Assembly (NCBI GenBank): GCA_965246925.1
Contig: OZ251994.1
Coordinates: forward strand, 3,348,001 to 3,412,000
DNA from: JANPPS01 sp965246925
Lineage (GTDB): Bacteria; Pseudomonadota; Alphaproteobacteria; Acetobacterales; Acetobacteraceae
Length of the DNA stretch: 64,000 bases
Direction of reading: 5' to 3'
This document shows, in pieces, positions 27,632 through 35,969 of this stretch. Every line of letters starts with the position of its first letter. Within the stretch, counting starts at the first letter, position 1. The notes under the pieces were generated by a model. It did no database searches. It was given only the letters and a program-made list of their open reading frames with translations, and was not told the origin of the DNA. The position numbers and the translations under genes are program-made.

Positions 27632-30600
27632 ATGAGGATGGGTGCGTTGCGCTGCGGGGCGTGCGAGACCGAGCATGAGGTGGGGAGCAAGTTCTGCGAC
27701 GCATGCGGCGCGGCGCTCGCCCTGTCGTGCCCGGCATGCCAGACCGCCGCCCGCCCCGGCGCCAAGTTCTGCGGCGAGTGCGGCAAGAGCCTGACCAAAG
27801 CGGCCGACCTACCAGAACCGCCCCGCCCGGTCTTGGCCGTGGGTGAACGCAAGCAGGTCACCATCCTGTTCGCCGACATCCGCGGCAGCACCGAGCTGAT
27901 CCGTGGCTTAGACCCGGAAGAAGCGCTCGCCCGGATCGACCCGGTGATCCGCGCCGCCGCCGCCGCCGTGACCCAGTTCGGCGGCATCGTGAACGAGGTT
28001 CAGGGTGACGGCATCATGGCGCTGTTTGGCGCCCCCATGGCGGCGGAGGACCACGCCGTGCGCGCCTGCCTCGCCGCGTCTACGTTGCTGAAAGGCTTGC
28101 CGGCCGGGGTCGAGATGCGCATGGGCGTGCATTCGGGGGAGGTGGTGATCCGCCCGTCCGGACGGGACGCGACCGACTATACCGCCATCGGCCCCGCGGT
28201 CTATTTGGCCAAGCGGCTGGAGCAGGCCGCCGATGCCGGCACCGTGCGTCTCAGCTACGAGACCGCACAGCGCACCCGCGGCTATGTGGACGTGCGCCCG
28301 CTCGGGCCGGTCCAGGCCAAGGGCTGGGACGAGCCGGTCGAGATGTTCGAGCTGCTGGCCGCCACCGACCGGCCGAGCTGGGAGGTGCGCGCCGCCGAGG
28401 GGCTGACCCCGTTCGTGGGCCGGGATCTCGAAGTCGGCGCGCTGTCGTCGGCCATGATGCGGGCGAGCCTCGGGCGGGCGCAGGCGGTGGCGGTGGTGGC
28501 GGACGCGGGCTTGGGCAAGTCCCGCCTGGTGCACGAGTTCCTGCAGGGTGCGGCGGCCCGCGGCGTGCAGGTGCTGCGCGCCGCCGCCGCGTCCCATTCG
28601 AGCGAGGCGCCGTTCCATGTGGCGGCCGAGCTGATGCGCTCCTGGATCGGCGCGCTGCAGGGCGACGATATCCCGGCGCTGGAGCGCCGGCTGGGCCAGG
28701 CCATCGCCATCGGCGACCACCGCGACATGGACGAGCCGGCGTGCCGGTCGTTGCTGGACCTGCCGTTGCCGGACCCGGCGGCGTGGCAGGGGCTGGATCC
28801 GGCCATCCGCCGGCAGCGGCTGCTGGATGCGTGCCGCCGGGCGATCTTGCGGGGCGGCGCCGACGTGCCGCGGATCGTGCTGGTGGAGGACCTGCATTGG
28901 ACCGACGAAGCCAGCCGCGCGTTGCTGGAGGCGCTGGTCGCCACCGCCGGGGCCGCCCGCCTGCTGCTGATCGCGACCACACGGCCGGAGGCGCGCCCGG
29001 ATTGGGCCAGCCGGAGCTATGGCGCCGAACTGCGCCTGGCGCCGCTCGATCCGGAACAGTCCGAGGCGCTGCTGTGTACGCTGGTGGGCGCGGGGCCGGA
29101 GCTGACGGCGCTCCGCAGCCGCGTGGTGGAGGGGGCGGAGGGCACGCCGCTGTTCCTGGAGGAGATCGCCCGGTCGCTCCGTGACAGCGGTCATATGGTG
29201 GCGCAGGCGAGCCGGGTGCTGACGGTGCCGCTGGAGCAGATCAGCATTCCGGCCAGCGTGCAGGCCATCGTCGCCGCGCGCCTGGACCGGCTGGCGCCCG
29301 AGCCGCGGCGCCTGCTGCTGACGGCGGCGGTGATCGGCAAGCAGCTGCGCACGGAAGTGCTGCGCCGGGTCAGCCGCTTGCCGGAAGGCGAGCTGCAGCA
29401 GAGCTTGCAGGCGCTGGAGGCGGCGGAGTTCCTGCATGAGACCAGCCCGGGCACGGGCGAGGATTATTCGTTCAACCACGCGGTCACGCAGTCGGTGGCG
29501 TATGAGGCGATCCTGCGGGCCGAACGCCGGGTGCTGCATGCGCGGGTGTTCCACGCGGTGCTGGCGGTTACGGGGGACCGGGCGGGCGAAGCGACGGAGC
29601 TGCTGTGCGAGCACGCCGCGACCGGCGAGCTATGGGAGCAGACGGCGCAGTTCGGCCTGCTGGCGGGGGAGCGGGCGCGCGGGCGGTATGCCTGGCGGGA
29701 GGCGGCGCGGTTCTTCGAGCGGGCGCTGGATGCGCAGGCGCATCTGCCGGACGTGGCGGCGACGTGGGAGCGGGGCATCACGCTGCGGATCGGCCTGCGG
29801 GCCGCGCTGGCGGCGCAAGGCGATGTCCGGCGCGTCGGCACGTTGATGGGTGAGGCGAGCGCCCTTGCCCTCCGGCTCGGCGATGAGCGCCGGTCGGCCC
29901 AGCTCGATGGCCTGTCGGCGATGGGGTTGGCCAATGCCGGCGAGCTCGAGCAGGCGGTGCTGGTGGGGGAGCGGGGCCTTGCGGCCGCTGCCCGGGCCGG
30001 ACATGTGCCGACCACGCTGGCGGTGGCCTTCGGACTGGGTCAGGCGCACTGGTACCGGGGTGATTTCGACGGCGCCATCCGCACGCTCGGTGCGTGCTTG
30101 CCCGACATCCGCGGCCCGCACCGGCTGAGTTCGGCCGGGTCGATCGGCACCGCGTCGCTGATGGGCCTGGTTTGCCTGTCCAAGGCCCACGCGGTCCGGG
30201 GCGAGTTCGAGGCGGCGTTCGCGCTGGCGGCCGAGTGCGACACGCTCTCGGCCGAGAGCGGACAGGCCTATGACCGGGCGTATGCGCCGCTCGCGACCGG
30301 GTTCGCGCATCTGATGCAGGGCGACACGCCGGCGGCGGTCGTGGCGTTCGAGGCCGGGCTCGGTATCGCCCGGCAGGCGAACATCATGCTCCAGGTCACC
30401 TCGCATGCGCGCTATCTGGGGGGGGCCTATGGCGCCGTCGGCCGGTTCGATGAGGCGTACGCCTTGCTGGACGAGGCTTTGGCCAAGACGCGGGAGCTCA
30501 ACCTGGTCGGCTTGACCGCCTGGTGCATGGCGGGCCTCGCGCAGGTGCATCTGGCCTCGGGCAGCCCGGCGGCCGACGCGACCGTGGCCGCCGCGGGCGC

Positions 30601-30895
30601 GCTTGCCTCCCGGTATGGCTACCGTCCCGTGCAGGCGATCTGCCTCCGGCTGGCCGGGGACTGCCATGGCACGCGGGAGGAGTGGGCGGATGCGACCGAG
30701 AGATACCGTGCCGCGGCCCAGATGCTGGAGCGGCTCGGCATGGTCCCCGAGTTGATCCGGGCGCAGCTAGCCTGGGCCCACGCGCTCGAGCGAGCCGGCA
30801 AGGCCACCCAGGCCGCGTCGCTCCGGGACGAGATCGGCGGCGTGGCGATATTGACAACCGGTTTGCAGCGCAGTCTCATTCTTAAACCGTTATGA
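27632..30895 (+). CDS. Zinc-ribbon/class III nucleotidyl cyclase/AAA/TPR regulator
   Basis: A 1087-residue multidomain protein. Residues 1-50: double zinc ribbon (CGACETEHEVGSKFCDACG and CPACQTAARPGAKFCGECG). Residues 75-235: class III cyclase with metal-binding Asp residues in TILFADIRGSTELI and NEVQGDGIMALFG. Residues 260-560: AAA-type ATPase of the signalling kind (Walker A VVADAGLGKSRL, Walker B IVLVEDLHWTDE). Residues 620-1060: helical TPR-like repeats. This architecture is common in large soil and aquatic proteobacteria and probably produces cAMP on an unknown signal. It ends 12 bases before the peptide gene, in the same direction, suggesting one operon. Confidence 0.9.
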   Translation: MRMGALRCGACETEHEVGSKFCDACGAALALSCPACQTAARPGAKFCGECGKSLTKAADLPEPPRPVLAVGERKQVTILFADIRGSTELIRGLDPEEALARIDPVIRAAAAAVTQFGGIVNEVQGDGIMALFGAPMAAEDHAVRACLAASTLLKGLPAGVEMRMGVHSGEVVIRPSGRDATDYTAIGPAVYLAKRLEQAADAGTVRLSYETAQRTRGYVDVRPLGPVQAKGWDEPVEMFELLAATDRPSWEVRAAEGLTPFVGRDLEVGALSSAMMRASLGRAQAVAVVADAGLGKSRLVHEFLQGAAARGVQVLRAAAASHSSEAPFHVAAELMRSWIGALQGDDIPALERRLGQAIAIGDHRDMDEPACRSLLDLPLPDPAAWQGLDPAIRRQRLLDACRRAILRGGADVPRIVLVEDLHWTDEASRALLEALVATAGAARLLLIATTRPEARPDWASRSYGAELRLAPLDPEQSEALLCTLVGAGPELTALRSRVVEGAEGTPLFLEEIARSLRDSGHMVAQASRVLTVPLEQISIPASVQAIVAARLDRLAPEPRRLLLTAAVIGKQLRTEVLRRVSRLPEGELQQSLQALEAAEFLHETSPGTGEDYSFNHAVTQSVAYEAILRAERRVLHARVFHAVLAVTGDRAGEATELLCEHAATGELWEQTAQFGLLAGERARGRYAWREAARFFERALDAQAHLPDVAATWERGITLRIGLRAALAAQGDVRRVGTLMGEASALALRLGDERRSAQLDGLSAMGLANAGELEQAVLVGERGLAAAARAGHVPTTLAVAFGLGQAHWYRGDFDGAIRTLGACLPDIRGPHRLSSAGSIGTASLMGLVCLSKAHAVRGEFEAAFALAAECDTLSAESGQAYDRAYAPLATGFAHLMQGDTPAAVVAFEAGLGIARQANIMLQVTSHARYLGGAYGAVGRFDEAYALLDEALAKTRELNLVGLTAWCMAGLAQVHLASGSPAADATVAAAGALASRYGYRPVQAICLRLAGDCHGTREEWADATERYRAAAQMLERLGMVPELIRAQLAWAHALERAGKATQAASLRDEIGGVAILTTGLQRSLILKPL

Positions 30896-30907
30896 AGGAG
30901 AGCGAGC

Positions 30908-31156
30908 GTGAGCGGAACCGAGCCGAAGGTAGCGACGATCGAGGATTTGAGACGCCTGATCGCCCGCGCGCAGGCCAGCCCGGCGGAACGGGACCGGTTG
31001 CTGAACAGTACGGAGCAGGTGTTGCAGGCGGAAGGCTTGATCGCATCGCCGTCCGCGGTGGCCTTCCTGCAATCGCTAGGCACGGCCGACTATGCGCCGC
31101 CGGAACCCAAGACGCCGGACCCGAATGGCGAGGGCACGGGCGAGATGTCAGGTTAG
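30908..31156 (+). CDS. Putative RiPP precursor peptide (NHLP/Nif11-like leader)
   Basis: An 82-residue peptide starting at GTG with AAGGAG seven bases upstream. The first roughly 53 residues form an acidic-amphipathic helical leader (IEDLRRLIARAQASPAERDR, then LLNSTEQVLQAEGLIASPSA) resembling nitrile-hydratase/Nif11-type leaders with the L..LI.RA..P..R..LL pattern. The C-terminal roughly 25 residues (TADYAPPEPKTPDPNGEGTG...) are Pro/Gly/Glu-rich, lack Cys, and would be the core. The neighbours are a glycosyltransferase and a B12-type RiPP radical SAM enzyme. No precursor family was recognised with certainty; the role rests on size, leader look and context. Confidence 0.6.
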   Translation: MSGTEPKVATIEDLRRLIARAQASPAERDRLLNSTEQVLQAEGLIASPSAVAFLQSLGTADYAPPEPKTPDPNGEGTGEMSG

Positions 31157-31167
31157 ACTGATGTTCT

Positions 31168-31189
31168 CCCTCTCCGTTCGAAGAGAGGG
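31168..31189 (+). terminator. Hairpin after the peptide gene (possible attenuator)
   Basis: CCCTCTC (31168-31174) pairs with GAGAGGG (31183-31189) around an 8-nt loop, 11 bases after the peptide stop. There is no U-tract. In RiPP operons a partial terminator here often lets the precursor be made in excess over the enzymes; that role is inferred. Confidence 0.4.
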
Positions 31190-31222
31190 GGCGCCCCTGT
31201 CTTGGCGGTAATCTTTCCTGGT

Positions 31223-32272
31223 ATGATGGTCCCTTGCACTCCCAATCCGATCGAAGGCCTCCTCCTGAAGGGGACGCCCGCGATCGAGGTTCATGAGAAC
31301 GTGCTCTACGTTCCGATCAAGGACCACTCGTGGCATGACGACCCCTGTTGGGGGATCTACTCCAGGGATGGGGACTTGATCGAGGCCGCGGCGTATTACC
31401 GGGGTCCGGGTAAGCAGCTGGTGGGGCAAAGCGTCAAACTGCCCCCCCCCCCCCCGCGGCCGACAGCAGAAGCTCCGGAGGACTGCTACATCTATGGCGG
31501 CGTGATGATCGAGCATTTCGGACATTTCCTCCTGAGCTCGATCTCGCGATTCTGGCCCATAGCCGATCCGGCGGCCGATCTGTTCGAGCGTGGGTTGCCG
31601 GTCCTATGCCATGGCGTTCGAAGCCCCGATAACTGGTTTCAGTTCTCCTATGTGTCCGACGCCTTTCAAGCGCTGAACCTCTCGCCAAGCCTGTTCAGGG
31701 CGTTTCCAGGACCGACGCGAATACGAAAGCTGATCGTCGTCCGCCCGAGTTTCGAAGAGCATAACTTCGTCTATCCAGCCTACGTGCGGCTTGCCCGTCA
31801 CCTCGGGGTAGGATTGACGCTTACCAGCCGGGAGGCGAAGGCACCCGCTTACCTATCGCGGACACATTACCCGAGACTCTCCCAAGGCTTCGAGAACGAA
31901 CAGGAGCTCGTGGAAGCGCTGGCCTCGTTCGGAGTCGAGATCATCTATCCGGAACGCCTCTCGTTGTCCGAGCACGTCAGTATGTTCCAGCAGCACAGGG
32001 TCGTTTGCGGAATGGTGAGCTCCACCTTCCATCCCGCGATATTCACGCCTGATCTCAGGGCGCAGCTACTTTGTTTTAGCCCGACGCATATCGTGAACAA
32101 TAACTTTCAGATGCTGGATGATGCGGCCCGGCTGAAGACCGAATACCTCTATCTCCCATCCGAACTGCTCGAGGTCGGAGCCGCCGGACGGATGAGTAGC
32201 CGCTTTGTCATGCCGGCGCCCAAGGCGGTGGCTGGTGAGTTGCTGAGACATATACAACGTAGGATGGTCTGA
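31223..32272 (+). CDS. GT61-family glycosyltransferase with poly-C tract
   Basis: About 349 residues of the DUF563/GT61 type: IYGGVMIEHFGHFLLSSISR, then KLIVVRPSFEEHNFV, YLSRTHYPRLSQGFENEQEL and GVEIIYPERLSLSEHV...CGMVSSTFHPAIF, the typical order for these sugar transferases of glycan or polysaccharide synthesis. Residues encoded by a run of 14 C (31442-31455) form five prolines between an N-terminal roughly 75-residue region and the catalytic part. A TTG at 31202 would add seven residues. It lies between a peptide gene and a RiPP radical SAM gene, so the acceptor could be the modified peptide. The frame is intact as sequenced. Confidence 0.82.
   Translation: MMVPCTPNPIEGLLLKGTPAIEVHENVLYVPIKDHSWHDDPCWGIYSRDGDLIEAAAYYRGPGKQLVGQSVKLPPPPPRPTAEAPEDCYIYGGVMIEHFGHFLLSSISRFWPIADPAADLFERGLPVLCHGVRSPDNWFQFSYVSDAFQALNLSPSLFRAFPGPTRIRKLIVVRPSFEEHNFVYPAYVRLARHLGVGLTLTSREAKAPAYLSRTHYPRLSQGFENEQELVEALASFGVEIIYPERLSLSEHVSMFQQHRVVCGMVSSTFHPAIFTPDLRAQLLCFSPTHIVNNNFQMLDDAARLKTEYLYLPSELLEVGAAGRMSSRFVMPAPKAVAGELLRHIQRRMV
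31442..31455 (+). repeat. Homopolymer tract of 14 cytosines inside the GT61 gene
   Basis: Fourteen consecutive C in the coding strand near codon 74 of the glycosyltransferase. A gain or loss of one base would shift the frame before the catalytic domain. Long poly-C/G tracts in glycosyltransferase genes are classic slipped-strand phase-variation switches in other phyla. A sequencing length error is also possible. Confidence 0.9.
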
Positions 32273-32318
32273 GCATTCGGCCGTTATGATACGGTGCCGG
32301 TAGAAGGGGGAGGGAGGC

Positions 32319-34178
32319 TTGGCTCGGGTTCGGCCGGATGGTTCAAGTCCTGGCGGCGTGATGCTGGTGACGATGCCGTTCTCGTCGCCTCATTATCCCA
32401 ATCTGGCGCTCGGCCTGCTGCAGGCGATCTTGAACGATGCTGGGATGGGGTGCCGGACCCGGTATTTCTCGCTGGACTATATCGAGCATGCGGCGTTGGG
32501 GCCGGGCGAGTATGACGTGCTGGACGACGTCGCGATCTATGCCGCGCAGGCCGGCGAGTGGGCCTTCGCACCGGCCGCCGACCCGTCGCTCGATGTCGAC
32601 GACGTCTCGTTCCTGACCGAAGTGCTGCAGCGCGACTTTCCCGCCTCCTATAATTCTACCCTCGTCCTCGCCCTGCTGACCGCCCGGGCCGGGGCGGCGG
32701 CGTTCATCGAGCGGTGCTATGCGAGCGTGGATTGGGCTGGGGTCGGCGTGCTGGGATTTACCAGCTCGTTCCAGCAGACCATGGCCTCGCTCGCGCTCGC
32801 GCGGCTGGTGAAGGAGCGGCATCCCGGGATCGTCATCGTCATGGGCGGGGCGAATTGCCAGGAGGCGATGGGAGAGGCGCTGCTGGAGGGGTATCCGTGC
32901 CTGGACGCGGTCTGCACCGGGGAGGGGGAGGCGGCGTTGCCGGCGCTGGTGCGGGCGGTGATGGACGGGCGGGCGTATGACGGCATTCCCGGGATCGCGA
33001 CGCGGCTGGTGCCCGCCACGGCGCCGGCGCGGACGGAGCTTGCGGGGTTGCCGTATCCGGATTTCGATGCGTTCTTCGACCAGCGTGCGGCGCTGCCGGC
33101 GACGCTGGCCTATCCGCCGGCCGTGGTGTTCGAGACCGCGCGGGGGTGCTGGTGGGGGGCCAAGCACCATTGCACGTTCTGCGGCCTGAACGGCACCAGC
33201 ATGGCGTATCGCTCCAAGTCCCAGGCGCGGGCGTTCGCCGAGCTCGATCACCTCGTGACCCGGCATGGCTGCAGCGACGTGGCCAACGCCGACAACATAT
33301 TGGACATGGCGTATTTCAAGCAGTTCCTGCCGGAACTGGCCGCGAGCCGGCATAACCTGCTGATCTACTACGAGACCAAGGCCAACCTCCGCCCCGGCCA
33401 CATCGCGCTACTGGCCCGGGCTGGGGTGCGGAAGATCCAGGCCGGGATCGAGAGCCTGGACACCCGGCTGCTGACGCTCATGAAGAAGGGCACCACGGCG
33501 CTGCAGAACGTGCAGACGCTGAAATGGGCGGCGCATCACGGCGTCTATGTCGAATGGCTGGCGCTGCATGGCTTTCCCGGCGAAACCGCCGGCGACTACG
33601 CCCGCATCGACGCGCTGCTGCCGGCGCTGAGCCACCTGCAGCCGCCGTCGGGCTTCATCCGCGTCCGGGCCGACCGGTTCAGCCCGTGTTTCGACCGCCC
33701 GGCGGAGTTCGGCGTGACCTTGCGGCCGCTCCCGGCGTACGCCCACATCTATTCCGGCGACGCTTCCCTTCGCCACCGCTTGGGCTATCATTTCACCATG
33801 CACTCGGAGGCGCTCGACCAGGTCCACGCCTACACCGCCGGCACCGCCGGGCTGATGGCGGAGTGGCGCGAGCATCAGGCCACGAGCGCGCTCTGGATCT
33901 GTGACGACGTGGTGCACGATTTCCGGCATGGCTGGCCCGCCGGCACCTTCGCGCTCGACCCGGACGAGGCGGCGTTGCTGACCCAGGCGGCGGAGATCAC
34001 GCCGGTCCGCCCGTTCGACCCGGCGGTGGTGGAGCGGATGGAGCGGCGCGGCTGGCTGCTGCGGGAGGGGGCGTCCGTGCTGGCGCTGCCGTTGCCGGCG
34101 GACGGGTTCCGCCGGGCGCCGTCGATCGCGGAAATTCGCACCGCAATCGGGCTCGAGTTGCCGGTGCGGGAAGCCTAG
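32319..34178 (+). CDS. B12-dependent RiPP-maturation radical SAM protein
   Basis: A 619-residue protein matching the ribosomal-peptide-maturation radical SAM protein 1 (C-methyltransferase-type) family. An N-terminal cobalamin-binding Rossmann domain (IVIVMGGANCQEAMGEALL, VCTGEGEAALP) is followed by a radical SAM TIM barrel with the special Cys spacing C-x7-C-x2-C (RGCWWGAKHHCTFCGLNG; C277, C285, C288). Next come YRSKS, DNILDMAYF, YYETKANLR, IQAGIESL and LHGFPGE, all signature stretches of this family. It likely methylates unactivated carbons of the precursor. The TTG start at 32319 follows a GGGGGAGG site; the ATG at 32361 gives a family-like start (MLVTMPFSS). The next gene starts on its last base. 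Confidence 0.93.
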   Translation: MARVRPDGSSPGGVMLVTMPFSSPHYPNLALGLLQAILNDAGMGCRTRYFSLDYIEHAALGPGEYDVLDDVAIYAAQAGEWAFAPAADPSLDVDDVSFLTEVLQRDFPASYNSTLVLALLTARAGAAAFIERCYASVDWAGVGVLGFTSSFQQTMASLALARLVKERHPGIVIVMGGANCQEAMGEALLEGYPCLDAVCTGEGEAALPALVRAVMDGRAYDGIPGIATRLVPATAPARTELAGLPYPDFDAFFDQRAALPATLAYPPAVVFETARGCWWGAKHHCTFCGLNGTSMAYRSKSQARAFAELDHLVTRHGCSDVANADNILDMAYFKQFLPELAASRHNLLIYYETKANLRPGHIALLARAGVRKIQAGIESLDTRLLTLMKKGTTALQNVQTLKWAAHHGVYVEWLALHGFPGETAGDYARIDALLPALSHLQPPSGFIRVRADRFSPCFDRPAEFGVTLRPLPAYAHIYSGDASLRHRLGYHFTMHSEALDQVHAYTAGTAGLMAEWREHQATSALWICDDVVHDFRHGWPAGTFALDPDEAALLTQAAEITPVRPFDPAVVERMERRGWLLREGASVLALPLPADGFRRAPSIAEIRTAIGLELPVREA

Positions 34179-34888
34179 TGGCCTCGCTGTCGCGCACGGC
34201 CCGGCGTGACGTTCTGGCCGCCACGCCCATCTTCGCCCCCATGGCCCGGCCGGAGCTGGAAGCGCTGGCGGATTTGGCTACCGAGAAGCGGGTGAAGAAG
34301 GACGAGACCGTCATCCGCCGCGGCGACACGGAGGCGAGCCTGATGGTGCTGGTGCACGGGCGCCTTCGCGCCGGGATCATCTCGGCCGAGGGGCGGGAGG
34401 TGACGCTCGGCCTGATGGAGGCCGGGACGGTGCTGGGCGAGATCGCGCTGCTGGATGGGCAGCCGCGCAGCCTGGACGTAGTGGCGATGGCCGATAGCCT
34501 GCTGCTGGTGGTGGAGCGGCGCGGGTTCCTGCCGTTCCTGACCGCGCGGCCCGATCTGATGCTGCGGCTGATGGCGTTGCTGTGTGACCGGGTGCGGACG
34601 TCGAGTGCGGCGTTCGAGGGCGTGGCGCTGACGACCCTGTCGGCGCGGCTTGCCCGGCTGTTGCTGGGTTTGGCGGCGACGCACGGCCAGACCGGGCCGG
34701 AGGGCATCCGCATCGGCCTCAAGCTGTCGCAGCGCGACATGAGCGCCCAGGTGGCGGCGACGCGGGAGCGGGTGAACAAGCAATTGCGCGCCTGGCACGA
34801 GGCCGGCCTGCTGGGCGAGCAGGACGGTCATATCCTGATCCGCCGTCCCCACGATCTGCGGGGCCTGACCGAGGGTGGTATCGCTTGA
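34178..34888 (+). CDS. Crp/Fnr-family transcriptional regulator
   Basis: A 236-residue regulator: cyclic-nucleotide-binding domain (about 20-150) with the phosphate cassette GEIALLDGQPRSLDVVA, where the Glu and Arg-Ser that bind cAMP in Crp are kept, and a C-terminal helix-turn-helix (LSQRDMSAQVAATRERVNKQL). No N-terminal Cys cluster, so it is not an Fnr oxygen sensor. Its GTG start shares one base with the radical SAM stop (TAGTG), indicating tight coupling. Together with the cyclase at the head of the operon it could form a local cAMP circuit. Confidence 0.92.
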   Translation: MASLSRTARRDVLAATPIFAPMARPELEALADLATEKRVKKDETVIRRGDTEASLMVLVHGRLRAGIISAEGREVTLGLMEAGTVLGEIALLDGQPRSLDVVAMADSLLLVVERRGFLPFLTARPDLMLRLMALLCDRVRTSSAAFEGVALTTLSARLARLLLGLAATHGQTGPEGIRIGLKLSQRDMSAQVAATRERVNKQLRAWHEAGLLGEQDGHILIRRPHDLRGLTEGGIA

Positions 34889-34921
34889 TGGCGTGAAAGG
34901 GGGGCGGGCCGGAAGCCCGCG

Positions 34922-35941
34922 CTACGGAAGGGAGGGTGCGCGTATGAGTTGGCCGACGGCGCTGTGTGGGCGTAGGCGGGCCATGGCGTGTTGGGCGAGC
35001 ATACCGGTAAGGCCGGGGCGGGCGATGAGCAGGTCCGTGCAGTAGGCCGGCGTGCAGTAGCGGCCGAGGCCGGCGCTCGAGCCGCCGACGAACACCAGCT
35101 GCGGCGCAGTGTGCGCCTCGTGTTCGAGCAAATAAGCGCGCATGACGGTGGACAGCGAGAGGGTGCCGGCCTCGGCGTCGTTCAGTTGCCATTCGATATA
35201 CGTGCCCTCGGCCTGGCGCCAGCCCGATACGTAGCTGAGCCACACGCCGCGCCGGCGCAGGCCCATGGCGAGGGCGCCGGGCGTGCCGCGAATGGCGGCC
35301 TCGAGCCGCATGGCGCTACCGGTCTGCACCGGGTAGGCGGAGCTGATGTGGAGGTGTTGGACGGCTTCCAGCGATTGCTCGGGCGTGAGCTGCGCTACGA
35401 ACTCCACGCCTGCCTCTTCCGCCTGGCGACGGTAGTAGCGGAGGTTGCGCCGGGTGCGGCGGCCGAAGCGCATCAGTGCGGCTTCGTAGCCGCCCGCGAG
35501 CGGAAGGTGAGTGCTGACGGCGCGCGTGAGCCGGGCACGGGTGGCGGCCGGGCCATCCCCCCGCATTGAGATGAACGCCATCTGCACCCAGGGGTTGGTC
35601 AGCACATGCCGCACCGCCGCCTGCACGATCTCCGCCCGGCGCCCTGGCGCGGCGATCACCAGGCCGTCCCCGGCGCGGTTTCCGCCCTTGATCAGCCGGA
35701 GCGGCACGAGGCGGGCCTGGCGGCGGTAGAGCAAGACGGCACCCACCGGCTCCCCTGCCTGTTCGGCCAGGACGATCTCGGGCCGGTTGCCCCACAGGCG
35801 GGTGCGGGACAGGAACCATGCCGGGTCGGTCAACATGTCCCGGTCCTGGGCATGCGTGCGGCGCAGATGCTGCCATAGTGGCACGATCCGCTCGATCTGG
35901 GCCGGGGCGGAGACGACCCGGCACTGAAGCGCGTCGGCCAT
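34922..35941 (-). CDS. GNAT-superfamily protein (BioF2/FemAB-like acyltransferase)
   Basis: A 339-residue protein with a double-GNAT/FemAB look: GEPVGAVLLYRRQARLVPLR, the basic stretch RFGRRTRRNLRYYRRQAEEAG and the C-terminal YVSGWRQAEGTYIEWQLNDAE. Members are common in exopolysaccharide and outer-envelope loci and transfer acyl or aminoacyl groups. No membrane segment. Convergent with the Crp-like gene. Substrate unknown. Confidence 0.75.
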   Translation of the reverse strand: MADALQCRVVSAPAQIERIVPLWQHLRRTHAQDRDMLTDPAWFLSRTRLWGNRPEIVLAEQAGEPVGAVLLYRRQARLVPLRLIKGGNRAGDGLVIAAPGRRAEIVQAAVRHVLTNPWVQMAFISMRGDGPAATRARLTRAVSTHLPLAGGYEAALMRFGRRTRRNLRYYRRQAEEAGVEFVAQLTPEQSLEAVQHLHISSAYPVQTGSAMRLEAAIRGTPGALAMGLRRRGVWLSYVSGWRQAEGTYIEWQLNDAEAGTLSLSTVMRAYLLEHEAHTAPQLVFVGGSSAGLGRYCTPAYCTDLLIARPGLTGMLAQHAMARLRPHSAVGQLIRAPSLP

Positions 35942-35969
35942 GGAACGAAGCTTTCGGGAAAACTTGCGA

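Noticed and set aside
27574..27987. Upstream extension of the S41 peptidase gene
   Set aside because: It runs antisense over the zinc-ribbon and cyclase start and shows no domain content.
27908..29614. 568-codon minus-strand frame inside the cyclase/AAA gene
   Set aside because: A His/Arg/Gln-rich shadow frame typical of high-GC DNA; the plus strand has clear domains across the same span.
30892..31161. Alternative 89-codon frame starting just before the peptide gene
   Set aside because: The GTG at 30908 in the other frame has the properly spaced AAGGAG site and encodes a sensible leader-like helix.
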